Assembly: GCF_000025185.1 (NCBI RefSeq)
Contig: NC_013720.1
Location: 5,270,001 to 5,334,000 of the forward strand
Source: Pirellula staleyi DSM 6068
GTDB lineage: Bacteria; Planctomycetota; Planctomycetia; Pirellulales; Pirellulaceae
Length of the DNA: 64,000 nucleotides
Reading direction: 5' to 3'
Part shown: piece after piece, positions 33,000-41,531 of the stretch
Layout: each line of letters starts with the position of its first letter
How positions within the stretch are numbered: position 1 is the first letter of the stretch
Made by a program: the position numbers and the translations under genes
Notes under the pieces: generated by a model
Database searches by the model: none
What the model saw: only the letters and a program-made list of their open reading frames with translations
Told to the model about the DNA's origin: nothing

Positions 33000-35597
33000 T
33001 TAGTTCTTGGAAGCAGTGGATGGCGGCAACACATAAATCGTGCTCACAGAGGGGATCGTTACCGTCTTGGCTTCGGTAAGTATCTTGATGACCTCATCTG
33101 TTGCAGCGCGCAGCCGGGGGAGATTCACTCCTTGATTAGCACGGGTAAGAGCGCGTGCCACTTCAGGCGAGTCGAGCACCATCAAGCCGAGATGGAGCCG
33201 CTTGGAACTAGAAGCGAGGATTTCAGCGGATTCGGAAGAAAGCGTCGAAAGGGCCGGGAGGACAATGCTATTCCCGACTACATCGCCTTCTGCAAATCGC
33301 CTGGCCAATGTTGGCGAGTCGAGCACAGTCAAGTTCCTGATGTAGAAGAGCTGCTTGTACTGACACAGCGCCGGAGCAGCATCGCTGGAAACCGTCTCGA
33401 GATTCGACAACGTCCAATTAATTTGGCGGGCAAACCGCTCGGCGAGCGGCACGGAGTCGAGTTGCTTCAGATCAATCTGCAAAACACCGGGGATTTTTGC
33501 CAGCGACTCGGCAGCTTTGGGAGAGAGTTTCTCAGCTGCAGGGCCCGAAAGGATCAGGTAGGGACCAGGGAACGACGCTAATGCGGAAGCTGATTCGTCT
33601 GGCAATTCGCCGAGACCTTGTATGGCAAGAATCCCTTCGTACCTAGCAAGTTCCACAGCCACATCGGGGGGAAGCGTGGGGAAACCGCTGCTGGGGAAAC
33701 CAAAGTCGCCACCAAAGTATAGTTTTGGCGAATTGCTGAGCCTGGTGTAACCGAGATCCTTGATGCCCCGGTTGAGCGAACTCACCAGAACTTGCGCTGC
33801 TTCGCGTGAAAGTTCGGTGAGGTTGGGAAACACAATGAAGCCACCGCCGAGGTTCGTATCGGTTGGCGTGCCAGCAAATGCGCCCGCGAATTCCACCGGG
33901 AGCGTGGTGACGCCGAGGTTCAAGCGAAAGGTTTGCCGGGCCATGAGACTCACCGTTTCGAGCGAGACCTCCTGTACCGACGGGAACGAAATCGACAGCC
34001 AACGTTTCTTCAATAAAAGCTGCGCTGTCTCGGTCGAAAGTTCTTCCAAGTTGGGGAAATTTAGTTCACCACTAGGACGATATTCGACCGTGCCGTCGGC
34101 CCTCCGAATCTCTTGATCCGGGAAATTACCAAGCGCCGCGGCAGCTTCGAGTGAAATCGATGTGACGCCTGGAAAGTTAAAGCCGTTGCTCTTGGCAAGT
34201 GTTTCGGCGAGGAGTGCCGAGTCGAGTTTCTGCAAACTAGGAAGGCTTAGGCTGGCGCGTTGTGACACTCCAGCGCGAAAAGTAGTGCTGGCCAGCGCAG
34301 CACTGACAATGCGAACTTGTCCTGGACTGAGTACTTTCACATCCTGTAGTGAGATACCCAAACCAGAACTCAAAATCGTCTTCAGAATCTCATCAGAGGG
34401 TAGCTCGTTTCCCACGAGTGTCAGGCCGATGCGTCTAGGACACGCCGCCAGCGTTTCGGCAGTTGTGGGTGTCAACGCAGCGAGCGGCAAGTAAACGCCC
34501 CCCCAGAAACTATCTTGACCTTTGACCCCAACGAGTTGTTCCAGATGCTCGTTCGACAACTCCTTAAGTTTGGGCAGAAGTACGACAATTGCTGCCAGTT
34601 TTTTGGCCAGCGCGAGGGAGTCGAGGGATGTTAGATTGGGAAGCGAAAGTGTGCCGATGGTACCAGCTAATTCTTCCTGGACTTCTGGCGAGACTTGCGA
34701 CAAACCGGCAAGCGTCAAGCTGCGTGAGGTCTTGGCCAACTCCTCGGCAACTTCTGGTGAGATCGACTTGAGGTAAGGGAACGATAAGGCTTCGGGCCGC
34801 GAAGCAAGTTTCGCAGCCAATGGCACCGAATCGAGTTCAGTTAGGCCCGTGAGAATCAGATGCCCGCGAAGCTTGACGAGAGCGTCAGCTGCTTCCGTCG
34901 ATACAGATGTCACCGAGTGTAGCCAGACGTTTGCCGCTTGGCTTTTTGCGAGTGCTTCGGCTACCGCAGGCGACAACCTCTTGATGCCAAGGATTAACGT
35001 GTCGCCTCGAAATTCGGCGAGCACTTCAGCTACCTCGGGAGTGATCTCGAACGTGGTGCTGAGTTGCAAGATACCAAAGCGAGATTCCGCTTCCGTTGCC
35101 TGAACGAGCTCCCTCACTTCCGCTGCCGTGACAATTTGAGAGGCCTTAGGCGCAACTTCCGGAAGAGATTGCTCCTGGTTTGACAGAGAACTTGCTGGGA
35201 AACGCCCCAACTGAAACAACTCGCCTATGGTTGGCGAATTGGGAAGTGATGGGTTCGCCGGAATATCTTTCAACCGCCGCCCCACTTCCAGTTGTCGTTG
35301 CGGCACTTCACGGTCGCGGGTTGTCAGCAGCGTGTTGACCGCATTGCCAAACTCGTTACGCGGCCCCCCATATCTGGCAAGATGACACGCCGAGCAAGTT
35401 CCAGATCGATGAACGCGTTTGGAGAGGGCTCGCCTGGCTTCAAGATTATCAACGCTGCGAATGAGTTCGCGAACCGCACCGTCGAGTCCACAGATGGCAC
35501 CTGCCTCGCGGGTGACTCCGAGCAATGCCACGCTCAGCAGCATCCCTAGGAGGGTGCAGAAAAGTTTGGAGCGGCCGTTGCCTTTGCATGTATACAT
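33000..35597 (-). CDS. Secreted leucine-rich-repeat-like protein with one haem-binding motif
   Basis: 865 residues from the ATG at 35597; a TTG 90 bases upstream is rejected because the signal peptide (SKLFCTLLGMLLSVALLGVTREAGA) starts here. CSACH at residues 68-72 is a single c-type haem attachment site in the context SGTCSACHLARYGGP. From about 170 to the end the protein consists of irregular repeats of 23-28 residues with the pattern SxExAexLAxxxxxLxLxgLxxL, typical of a leucine-rich-repeat-like solenoid. The C-terminus is PSVSTIYVLPPSTASKN. It lies downstream of an ECF sigma/anti-sigma pair in the same operon. The haem motif suggests a redox or sensing role in the periplasm, while the solenoid suggests protein binding; neither is demonstrated. 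Confidence 0.75.
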   Translation of the reverse strand: MYTCKGNGRSKLFCTLLGMLLSVALLGVTREAGAICGLDGAVRELIRSVDNLEARRALSKRVHRSGTCSACHLARYGGPRNEFGNAVNTLLTTRDREVPQRQLEVGRRLKDIPANPSLPNSPTIGELFQLGRFPASSLSNQEQSLPEVAPKASQIVTAAEVRELVQATEAESRFGILQLSTTFEITPEVAEVLAEFRGDTLILGIKRLSPAVAEALAKSQAANVWLHSVTSVSTEAADALVKLRGHLILTGLTELDSVPLAAKLASRPEALSFPYLKSISPEVAEELAKTSRSLTLAGLSQVSPEVQEELAGTIGTLSLPNLTSLDSLALAKKLAAIVVLLPKLKELSNEHLEQLVGVKGQDSFWGGVYLPLAALTPTTAETLAACPRRIGLTLVGNELPSDEILKTILSSGLGISLQDVKVLSPGQVRIVSAALASTTFRAGVSQRASLSLPSLQKLDSALLAETLAKSNGFNFPGVTSISLEAAAALGNFPDQEIRRADGTVEYRPSGELNFPNLEELSTETAQLLLKKRWLSISFPSVQEVSLETVSLMARQTFRLNLGVTTLPVEFAGAFAGTPTDTNLGGGFIVFPNLTELSREAAQVLVSSLNRGIKDLGYTRLSNSPKLYFGGDFGFPSSGFPTLPPDVAVELARYEGILAIQGLGELPDESASALASFPGPYLILSGPAAEKLSPKAAESLAKIPGVLQIDLKQLDSVPLAERFARQINWTLSNLETVSSDAAPALCQYKQLFYIRNLTVLDSPTLARRFAEGDVVGNSIVLPALSTLSSESAEILASSSKRLHLGLMVLDSPEVARALTRANQGVNLPRLRAATDEVIKILTEAKTVTIPSVSTIYVLPPSTASKN

Positions 35598-35647
35598 TGC
35601 GATTGACTCTCTGAAGCTTGCGCCGTGTGCTTGAGGGGACAAGTGGG

Positions 35648-36535
35648 TCACAAGCCATCGGTTTGGGCCATCAAAGGCGTTACCCAATCGTGGGTGTCTC
35701 CCGACGATTCCACGCTGACGAAAAACATCTTAGGCTGCTGAACGAACTGATTCGCCTGAATCGGCAGTATCAAATCGCCCGCGTTACGATCCACAGCAAA
35801 GATGCCACCATCGATCATCTCGTTACCCGACAAATCGCTCCCCACAATCCAAACCTGATACAGCCTCCGCTGCACTGCTTCGCCGCTGGCCAATGCCCGT
35901 AGTCGCAAATAGCCAGTCTGCTGCCCGCTGCTCCAAACAATATCGCCGCTTGGCTCGCTACCGCCGACGCCATTGTCGCTAACCAGTTGCAGATGCAGCA
36001 CATCTGGGGATGAGGTAAGAAGCTGCTCACGCAGTTCAGCAATCGTTGGCTCGGAGCTGGGTCGAGAAGTTTCGCCATCAGTGGGGCGCGATGGTGGTGC
36101 GCTATTTTCTGCCACCGATGGCAATTTAGGGGAAGGACTCGATGGCAGGCTACTGGACGGCCAGCGGCTCCAAGCAAACACCGCCAGCACGAGACACGCA
36201 GCCGCTGCTGCCCAAGCGATGCCTTCACGCCAACGCATCCTGTTTCCAAGCTGCTTTTCACTCCCAAGGGTAACGTAAGGAGTGACAGGGAGTTCCGAAG
36301 GATTCTGTGCCAAGATGCGTTCCCGCAAGTGCTGCGGTAGCGGTTCGCAATCTTCCGCAGCCGCAGCGATGTCCAGCATTGCAGCAGTGCGGTCAAGAGC
36401 CGCAACGTCAACGTCGGGATTCTCTTGCAACAGCGACTTTAGTTCCAGCTGCTCGGCTGTGCTAAGTCCCTCTATTGCCTGATCCGCAAGGAGCCTGAGT
36501 ATTCGGTCATGATTGGTAGGATGAGATGAGTTCAT
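35648..36535 (-). CDS. Anti-sigma factor (RskA-like, membrane-anchored)
   Basis: 295 residues. The N-terminal 100 residues form the cytoplasmic anti-sigma domain (HDRILRLLADQAIEGLSTAEQLEL, ILAQNPSE). One transmembrane helix follows (about 105-123, GIAWAAAAACLVLAVFAWSRW), then a Ser/Pro-rich linker and a periplasmic RskA-type C-terminal domain (LYQVWIVGSDLSGNEMIDGGIF, FFVSVESSGDTHDWV). No HxxxCxxC zinc motif is visible, so it belongs to the zinc-free type. The start overlaps the sigma-factor stop (ATGA at 36532-36535), the usual coupling that balances the two partners. It would release the sigma factor after proteolysis at the membrane. Confidence 0.85.
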   Translation of the reverse strand: MNSSHPTNHDRILRLLADQAIEGLSTAEQLELKSLLQENPDVDVAALDRTAAMLDIAAAAEDCEPLPQHLRERILAQNPSELPVTPYVTLGSEKQLGNRMRWREGIAWAAAAACLVLAVFAWSRWPSSSLPSSPSPKLPSVAENSAPPSRPTDGETSRPSSEPTIAELREQLLTSSPDVLHLQLVSDNGVGGSEPSGDIVWSSGQQTGYLRLRALASGEAVQRRLYQVWIVGSDLSGNEMIDGGIFAVDRNAGDLILPIQANQFVQQPKMFFVSVESSGDTHDWVTPLMAQTDGL

Positions 36536-37092
36536 GCTTCACCTTCATTGGCCAGATCCAGTGTGCCAGTGGAAAGCTCTCGCAGACGAAGTAGGCCTCG
36601 TCGCGAGTGAGTCTTCACAGAACCGAGAGGCATGTTTAGCATTTCGGCTGTTTCCGCCTGGGATAGACCGTGAAAGAAAATCAACTCTAGTACTTGCCGC
36701 TCCTCGCACCTCAGTTGAGATAGCAGTTCGCGAACACGACCAACCTCATCGCGCAGCTCTAGACCATTCAAGGGAATTGCAACAGGCGTCGTCCCTTTCG
36801 CATCGATCGGTATGGTCTTGACCTGCCGTGTATGTTTGCGATGACGGTCGATTAACCGACGTCGCGCTATCATGGCGACAAAAGTCGCCTCCGAAGGCTC
36901 TCGCTGAGGGTCAAATCGCGATGCATGCCGAAACAAATCGATAAATATCTCTTGAACTGCATCCTCCGCATCGCTGGTCGTCGGAGACATGCGCCGCGCA
37001 AGTGACCACACGAGTCCGCCGTAGCGAGCGAGGCACTGGTCGACGGCCCCTGGATTTCGTGCCGCGACTTTATCAAGGATCGTGTCTGGCAC
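36532..37092 (-). CDS. ECF RNA polymerase sigma factor
   Basis: 186 residues from a GTG. Region 2 is seen in SDAEDAVQEIFIDLFRHASRFDP and FVAMIARRRLIDRHRKHTRQ. Region 4, with the helix-turn-helix, is seen in LSQLRCEERQVLELIFFHGLSQAETAEMLNMPLGSVKTHSRRGLLRLREL (in order). It is the first gene of a four-gene operon with its anti-sigma factor, a secreted repeat/haem protein and a HEAT-like protein, which are presumably part of its regulon. No TGTCACA element like that of the other sigma gene was found upstream, so its target promoter is unknown. Confidence 0.92.
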   Translation of the reverse strand: MPDTILDKVAARNPGAVDQCLARYGGLVWSLARRMSPTTSDAEDAVQEIFIDLFRHASRFDPQREPSEATFVAMIARRRLIDRHRKHTRQVKTIPIDAKGTTPVAIPLNGLELRDEVGRVRELLSQLRCEERQVLELIFFHGLSQAETAEMLNMPLGSVKTHSRRGLLRLRELSTGTLDLANEGEA

Positions 37093-37774
37093 GCAGGATT
37101 CCGGCTTGGTGTGTCTTCAATAGTGGAGGGCGAGTCGGTTACCCGGCAACGTTTGCTGTAGATTCTCTTCTGCTTTACTCTGACCATGGACTCGTTGAAA
37201 AGACCTTACTGGATTCATTCGGCAGACAAAATTTGGGGGCTGGCCAAAGTGCGTCCGCCATTCAGGTAGACAAACTAGCCGAATCTGCAGAACAAGTGCT
37301 CACCAATCACTCCGGGGGGCGAGAGTCTTTCATTTTCGCGTTAAACGAAGAATCACCTGGACTCAAGCTTGGTCGTCCCAAGCCGATCGATTTTCGCGAT
37401 CATTTCGGCTTTCAGTCAGATTGGTTTGCGTCCGCGCGGCTGGGTCGCATACCGCAAGACCGATGCTTCTTCAGTGATCTAGTAAACGACACTCCTCCAG
37501 CGACTTTTTTCGTCCCAAATGTGAAGACTTGCCAGAAGTAGTTCCATAGACGTCCAGTCGTCCTGACTTAAAAAATGAATGGCTGATTGCTTAGGGTGGG
37601 CAGTTAGCCATTTTTCGTTTGGGGGATGGTGCTTGGGGGGGCTAGCGAGTGGATTGGAACGTTCAAAACGTGGGCGGCTGGAAGCTTAGCAAGAATCGTT
37701 CGGCTGCAACTCGCGGTGCGGTATCACGTTAGCTAGATCATCCCGCCACTATCTCGGGGATTTGCGACAGCGTT
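37093..37774 (+). other. Intergenic region with an orphan frame ending 37541
   Basis: A plus-strand frame without a normal start, open to 37541, has protein-like composition at its end (for example FRDHFGFQSDWFASARLG). In another frame a second short protein-like piece begins at ATG 37186 (MDSLKRPYWIHSADKIWG). A good terminator follows at 37579. This may be the decayed remains of a plus-strand gene. I cannot name it. Confidence 0.3.
37579..37616 (+). terminator. Intrinsic terminator of an unidentified transcript
   Basis: ATGGCTGATTGC (37579-37590) pairs over twelve positions (two wobbles) with GCAGTTAGCCAT (37600-37611), followed by TTTTTCG. It points to transcription from the left on the plus strand, where only the orphan frame ending at 37541 is found. 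Confidence 0.7.
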
Positions 37775-37801
37775 TGTCACAGTCGCTTTAGAATGTTGTC
37801 G
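37775..37801 (+). promoter_or_regulatory. Putative autoregulated ECF promoter of the sigma gene at 37858
   Basis: TGTCACAGTCG (37775-37785) followed after 12 bases by GTCG (37798-37801). The same eleven bases and a GTC at almost the same distance recur at 38757, before the next operon. This is the expected pattern for an ECF sigma factor that drives its own gene and an adjacent target operon. Confidence 0.6.
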
Positions 37802-37857
37802 AAGGAATCGGAGACCATTCCGCTCGTTGAAAAAATCCGTTCAGAGGGAGGCAATTC

Positions 37858-38739
37858 ATGTTCAACCCGTTCAGTGAGGTCGCTGGCGACAGTTCCGATG
37901 CCACACTGGTCGATCAGGCCAGGAATGGGGACGGTGCCGCTCTCGAGAAGCTGGTTCTGCGACACCAGGCATGGATTTTTAACATCGCCGTACGGATGGT
38001 TTTCGATCCGCACGAGGCCGAGGAAGTGACCCAAGAGGTGCTCGTTAAAGTCATCACCAAGCTCAGCACGTTTAAGGGTGAGAGCCAGTTTCGGACCTGG
38101 CTCTATCGCATTGCCGCCAATCACGTCCTCAACATGAAACGTCGCAGCGCGGAGGCAAAGACGACCACGTTCGCCGACTATGGAACTGCGATTAGCAGCA
38201 CGCCCGATGCCGACCTGCCTGATCCCCACAGTGTGCCGGTTGAAGTGCCGATTCTGGTGGAAGAAGCGAAGTACAGCTGCACCATGGGAATGCTGCTTTG
38301 CCTCGATCGCAAGCAGCGGTTGATCTTCACGCTCGGCGAGATTTTGGGGGCAAGTGATACCGTCGGGGGGGAAGTGCTAGAGATGACGGCCGAGAACTTC
38401 CGCCAATGCTTGTCGCGTGCGAGGCGTGATCTGACCAGTTTCATGAACAACCAGTGCGGGCTCGTGAATACGAAAAATCCCTGCCGATGCCCGAAGAAGA
38501 CACGCGGCTTCATCGAGCATGGTCATGTCGATCCGCACCGGTTGATGTTCGCTGCCCAGCATGTGCAGCGGGTGCGTGATGTCGCGGGAGAAGCGGTGAG
38601 AGAAATCGAAGCGTTGGTCGAGCAGCAGCACGTCGGCATTTACCGCGATCACCCTTTTCTTCAGCCGACCGATCAGATCGCTTGGTTGCGACGGATGCTG
38701 CAGCGCGAGGATGTGCGCGGAGCGCTGCACCTTCTCTAA
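37858..38739 (+). CDS. ECF-type sigma factor with a cysteine-rich C-terminal extension
   Basis: 293 residues from the ATG at 37858 (GAGGGAGG upstream), longer than a normal ECF factor. Region 2 runs from ATLVDQARNGDGAALEKLV to FRTWLYRIAANHVLNMKRR. Region 4 is divergent (LLCLDRKQRLIFTLGEILGASDTVGGEVLEMTAENFRQCLSRARRDL). After region 4 a cysteine motif, CGLVNTKNPCRCPKK (residues 199-213), and about 80 further helical residues follow. I have seen the same NPCRC-type tail in sigma factors of other phyla; it may bind metal or sense redox state in place of a separate anti-sigma factor, which is absent here. A shared promoter element before this gene and before the next operon indicates autoregulation and a two-gene target. 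Confidence 0.88.
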   Translation: MFNPFSEVAGDSSDATLVDQARNGDGAALEKLVLRHQAWIFNIAVRMVFDPHEAEEVTQEVLVKVITKLSTFKGESQFRTWLYRIAANHVLNMKRRSAEAKTTTFADYGTAISSTPDADLPDPHSVPVEVPILVEEAKYSCTMGMLLCLDRKQRLIFTLGEILGASDTVGGEVLEMTAENFRQCLSRARRDLTSFMNNQCGLVNTKNPCRCPKKTRGFIEHGHVDPHRLMFAAQHVQRVRDVAGEAVREIEALVEQQHVGIYRDHPFLQPTDQIAWLRRMLQREDVRGALHLL

Positions 38740-38756
38740 AAAAACGGGACTCGCGT

Positions 38757-38784
38757 TGTCACAGTCGGTCGCCTGCAGGTGTCT
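38757..38784 (+). promoter_or_regulatory. Putative ECF promoter of the NTF2-like/oxidoreductase operon
   Basis: TGTCACAGTCG (38757-38767) followed after 13 bases by GTCT (38781-38784), matching the element upstream of the sigma gene at 37775. It lies 56 bases before the start of the first target gene. Confidence 0.6.
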
Positions 38785-38839
38785 ATGGCTTGGAGGGAGC
38801 AATAGTTCCCCCGAATTTCACTCACCTGGAGGAATGATC

Positions 38840-39166
38840 ATGACTCTCAATTTGCCCCAACCGGTCGCTGCCTACTTCGCCGCAGACAAGGCTAGCGGCG
38901 AGTCCGTCGCTCAGTGCTTTGCGGAAAATGCTGTCGTCAAGGACGAGGGGCACACCTACAACGGTCGCGCTGCGATCAAAAAATGGAAGGAGGAAGCGGC
39001 GTCGAAATACGAGTACACGTGCGAGCCACTCACGTGCGAGAGCCACAACAGCAAGAGCATCGTCACGTGTCGGCTTGTCGGCAATTTTCCTGGTAGCCCT
39101 ATCGATCTGCGATTCGCCTTCGAGTTGGCGGGTGAGCAGATTGCGTCGTTAGAAGTTGCGCCCTAA
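38840..39166 (+). CDS. NTF2/SnoaL-like protein
   Basis: 108 residues. Two ATGs compete: GGAGG at 38828-38832 is one base from the ATG at 38834 but seven from the ATG at 38840, so the latter is chosen. VAAYFAADKASGESVAQCFAENAVVKDEGHTYNGRAAI is the helix-plus-sheet start of an NTF2-like cone, a fold used for small-ligand binding, isomerases and hydrolases, and by stress-induced proteins. It is the first gene of a two-gene operon with a quinone-oxidoreductase-like enzyme, and its stop codon touches the next possible start. Both are apparently controlled by the sigma factor just upstream. The substrate is unknown. Confidence 0.8.
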   Translation: MTLNLPQPVAAYFAADKASGESVAQCFAENAVVKDEGHTYNGRAAIKKWKEEAASKYEYTCEPLTCESHNSKSIVTCRLVGNFPGSPIDLRFAFELAGEQIASLEVAP

Positions 39167-39193
39167 ATGACAGACCAGGAAAGGAGACTTCCC

Positions 39194-40165
39194 ATGTTCG
39201 CCGTTTACGCGACGCACGCTGCTCCCGACGATCCACTCTCAGCGCTGTGTATCGGAGAGATGCCAGAACCCAATGTGCCCGAGGGCTGGGTGCGGGTGAA
39301 GGTGAGTCACGCCAGTCTTAATCGCCACGATCTGTTCACGCTGCGCGGCATCAGCGGACATCCGGAGGGAATCGCCTATCCACTGATCCTGGGGAACGAT
39401 GCGGCCGGGACTTTGGACGACGGCACGCCCGTTGTCATCTACCCGATGATGGGAGGCGACGACTGGCGAGGTGACGAGACGCTCGATCCCCAGTGGCACA
39501 TTCCGAGTGAATTTATCCACGGGACGCTGGCCGACTATGTTGTGGTGCCGAAGCGAAACGCACTCCCATTGCCCCAGGGCCTGTCACCGTTGCACGCCTC
39601 GGTGCTGGGCACAGCCTGGCTGACTGCTTATCGCGCGCTGTTCACGAAATCGGGATTGCGCGCTGGCGAGACGGTCCTGATCCAGGGGGCAACGGGAGGC
39701 GTAGCGACAGCCCTCATTCAACTGGGGCGCGCCGCTGGCTTCGAAGTCTGGGCCACGAGCCGAACCGAGGAAGGGCGAGCTCAAGCGGAGCGACTCGGCG
39801 CACACCAGACGTTTCTGCCCGATCAACCAGTGCCACGGAAAGTGCGAGCAGTCATCGACAGCGTCGGAGTTGCCACGTGGTCGCATAGTCTCGCTTCAGT
39901 GGCGCGGGGCGGAGTGCTGGTGATGCTGGGCGGCACAACTGGGTTTGACGTGCCGCTGAATATCCTGACCGTGGTGGCGGAGCAACTGACGATCACCGGT
40001 TCGATCATGGGGAGACTCCAGGACATGGAAGACATGATGAGGCTGATTGCTCACACTGGTATCCATCCGGAAATCGGGGCCATCCTACCGATGCAGCACG
40101 CTGCCGAAGGATTTCGCGCAATGTGGGAAGGTAGGCCCCAAGGGAAAATCGTCTTCACGCGATGA
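39194..40165 (+). CDS. Quinone oxidoreductase-like (MDR superfamily) NADPH-dependent enzyme
   Basis: 323 residues from the ATG at 39194, which has AAGGAG at 39181-39186; an ATG at 39167 directly after the previous stop is less likely. The GroES-like domain (VRVKVSHASLNRHDLFTLRG) is followed by the nucleotide-binding motif ETVLIQGATGGVATALIQLG and a typical C-terminal GKIVFTR. Cysteines for structural or catalytic zinc are absent, as in zinc-free quinone/enone reductases. It reduces quinones or enones with NADPH, plausibly detoxifying electrophiles, which would fit control by the neighbouring stress-type sigma factor. Its last 11 bases overlap the convergent nhaA gene. Confidence 0.88.
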   Translation: MFAVYATHAAPDDPLSALCIGEMPEPNVPEGWVRVKVSHASLNRHDLFTLRGISGHPEGIAYPLILGNDAAGTLDDGTPVVIYPMMGGDDWRGDETLDPQWHIPSEFIHGTLADYVVVPKRNALPLPQGLSPLHASVLGTAWLTAYRALFTKSGLRAGETVLIQGATGGVATALIQLGRAAGFEVWATSRTEEGRAQAERLGAHQTFLPDQPVPRKVRAVIDSVGVATWSHSLASVARGGVLVMLGGTTGFDVPLNILTVVAEQLTITGSIMGRLQDMEDMMRLIAHTGIHPEIGAILPMQHAAEGFRAMWEGRPQGKIVFTR

Positions 40166-41531
40166 CTTCAGCCGGGCGGCCGTCGCTTGGTCTAAGGAAA
40201 TAGAGAAGCAAGCCTAGTCCGAAAATCGCGCTCACAGCCGAGCCAAGGAGCGTGCCAATTTTCCCGGCTGAGAGCTGCTCCGCGTCGAGCGCGAGCCCGG
40301 CGATGAAGAGCGACATCGTAAAGCCAATGCCTGCCAGACAACCGGCTCCCAGGAGAATTTTCCAGTTCACTCCGCTGGGAAGTCGTGCGAGGCCGAGTTT
40401 CACAGCTATCCAACTAAAGGCCACGATTCCTAGAGGTTTTCCGAGGATCAGGCCAGCAGCAACAGCGAGCGCGACCGAGTCTGTGACAGCGGCGAGTTCA
40501 ATTTTTACACCAGCGTTCGCCAGAGCGAAGATAGGCATGATTCCGAATGCGACCCAAGGGTGGAGCGCTGTTTCCAAACGATCGAGTGGCGAGACCGTTT
40601 CCCGGGCGGTGGTGGTCATCAGCTGAACCAACTCCTCGTGATCCACAGGGTGGTCGTGTTGGGGATCTTGGCCCAGCTTCAGCAAAACTACTCCCTCGGC
40701 CAGGTTCACCAAGCTGCGCCGGGTAAACCAAGAGGCTGCTGGCGTGAGCAAGCCGAGAACCACTCCTGCAACCGTTGGGTGGACACCCGATTTCAGGAAG
40801 GCCAGCCAGACGCCAGCTCCTAGTACGACATAAGCGGGGACTAGCCGAACCCCGATCCAGCGGAACAAGTAGATCACACCAAAACTGGCGATGCTGATGC
40901 CCAGAAACAACAGCGATGTATTCGAGGTGTAAGCCACGGCGATAATCAGGATGGCCCCGATATCATCCACGATGGCCAGCGTGAGTAGCAGGATCTTCAG
41001 TCCGAAGGGAACGCGATTGCCGAGCAGAGTCAGAAACCCCACCACAAAAGCAATGTCGGTGGCCATAGGTATGCCCCAGCCTTTCACTCCCGGTCCCCCG
41101 CCTTCTACGAAGTAGTAAACGGCAGCGGGAACAATCATTCCCCCTAGAGCAGCTGCGGCTGGCAGAGCTACCTTGCGAGGATCGCGAAGTTCGCCGAAGA
41201 CGATTTCGCGTTTGATCTCTAAACCAACGACGAAAAAAAAGAGCGTCATCAGCCCATCGTTGATCCAGAGCAAGAGCGGCTTGTAGAGTTCAAAGCGTCC
41301 TACAGTGAAACCGACACGCGTCTGCCAAAGCTGGGCATACCACTCTGACCAAGGCGAGTTGGCCACGATGAGAGCGAGGAGTGTGCAGGCCAACAGCACC
41401 ATGCCCCCCGACGTTTTGTTATGCAGAAATCGGTCGACGGGGCGTAGCCATGGTTCGATCAGCGTCTGGCGAGATTCCTGGGTCGGACCGGTGGGGTGAT
41501 GGGCATCTGGCAGCCACTCGGGGATCTTCAT
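40155..41531 (-). CDS. nhaA: Na+/H+ antiporter NhaA
   Basis: 458 residues; the ATG at 41531 has CGGAG nine bases upstream. The protein is a multi-spanning inner-membrane antiporter that exports Na+ in exchange for H+ and controls internal pH. The family blocks are intact: NKTSGGMVLLACTLLALIVANSP, LFFFVVGLEIKREIVFGELRDPRKVALP, MATDIAFVVGFL (with the conserved Asp) and LAIVDDIGAILIIA (the paired Asp of the ion site), then GKPLGI and LLGAGCLAGIGFTMSLFIAGLA. It is about 70 residues longer than the enteric protein, mainly at the N-terminus and in an internal loop (KLGQDPQHDHPVDHEEL). It lies 106 bases downstream of the mscS gene that an IS element has split. Confidence 0.95.
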   Translation of the reverse strand: MKIPEWLPDAHHPTGPTQESRQTLIEPWLRPVDRFLHNKTSGGMVLLACTLLALIVANSPWSEWYAQLWQTRVGFTVGRFELYKPLLLWINDGLMTLFFFVVGLEIKREIVFGELRDPRKVALPAAAALGGMIVPAAVYYFVEGGGPGVKGWGIPMATDIAFVVGFLTLLGNRVPFGLKILLLTLAIVDDIGAILIIAVAYTSNTSLLFLGISIASFGVIYLFRWIGVRLVPAYVVLGAGVWLAFLKSGVHPTVAGVVLGLLTPAASWFTRRSLVNLAEGVVLLKLGQDPQHDHPVDHEELVQLMTTTARETVSPLDRLETALHPWVAFGIMPIFALANAGVKIELAAVTDSVALAVAAGLILGKPLGIVAFSWIAVKLGLARLPSGVNWKILLGAGCLAGIGFTMSLFIAGLALDAEQLSAGKIGTLLGSAVSAIFGLGLLLYFLRPSDGRPAEVIA

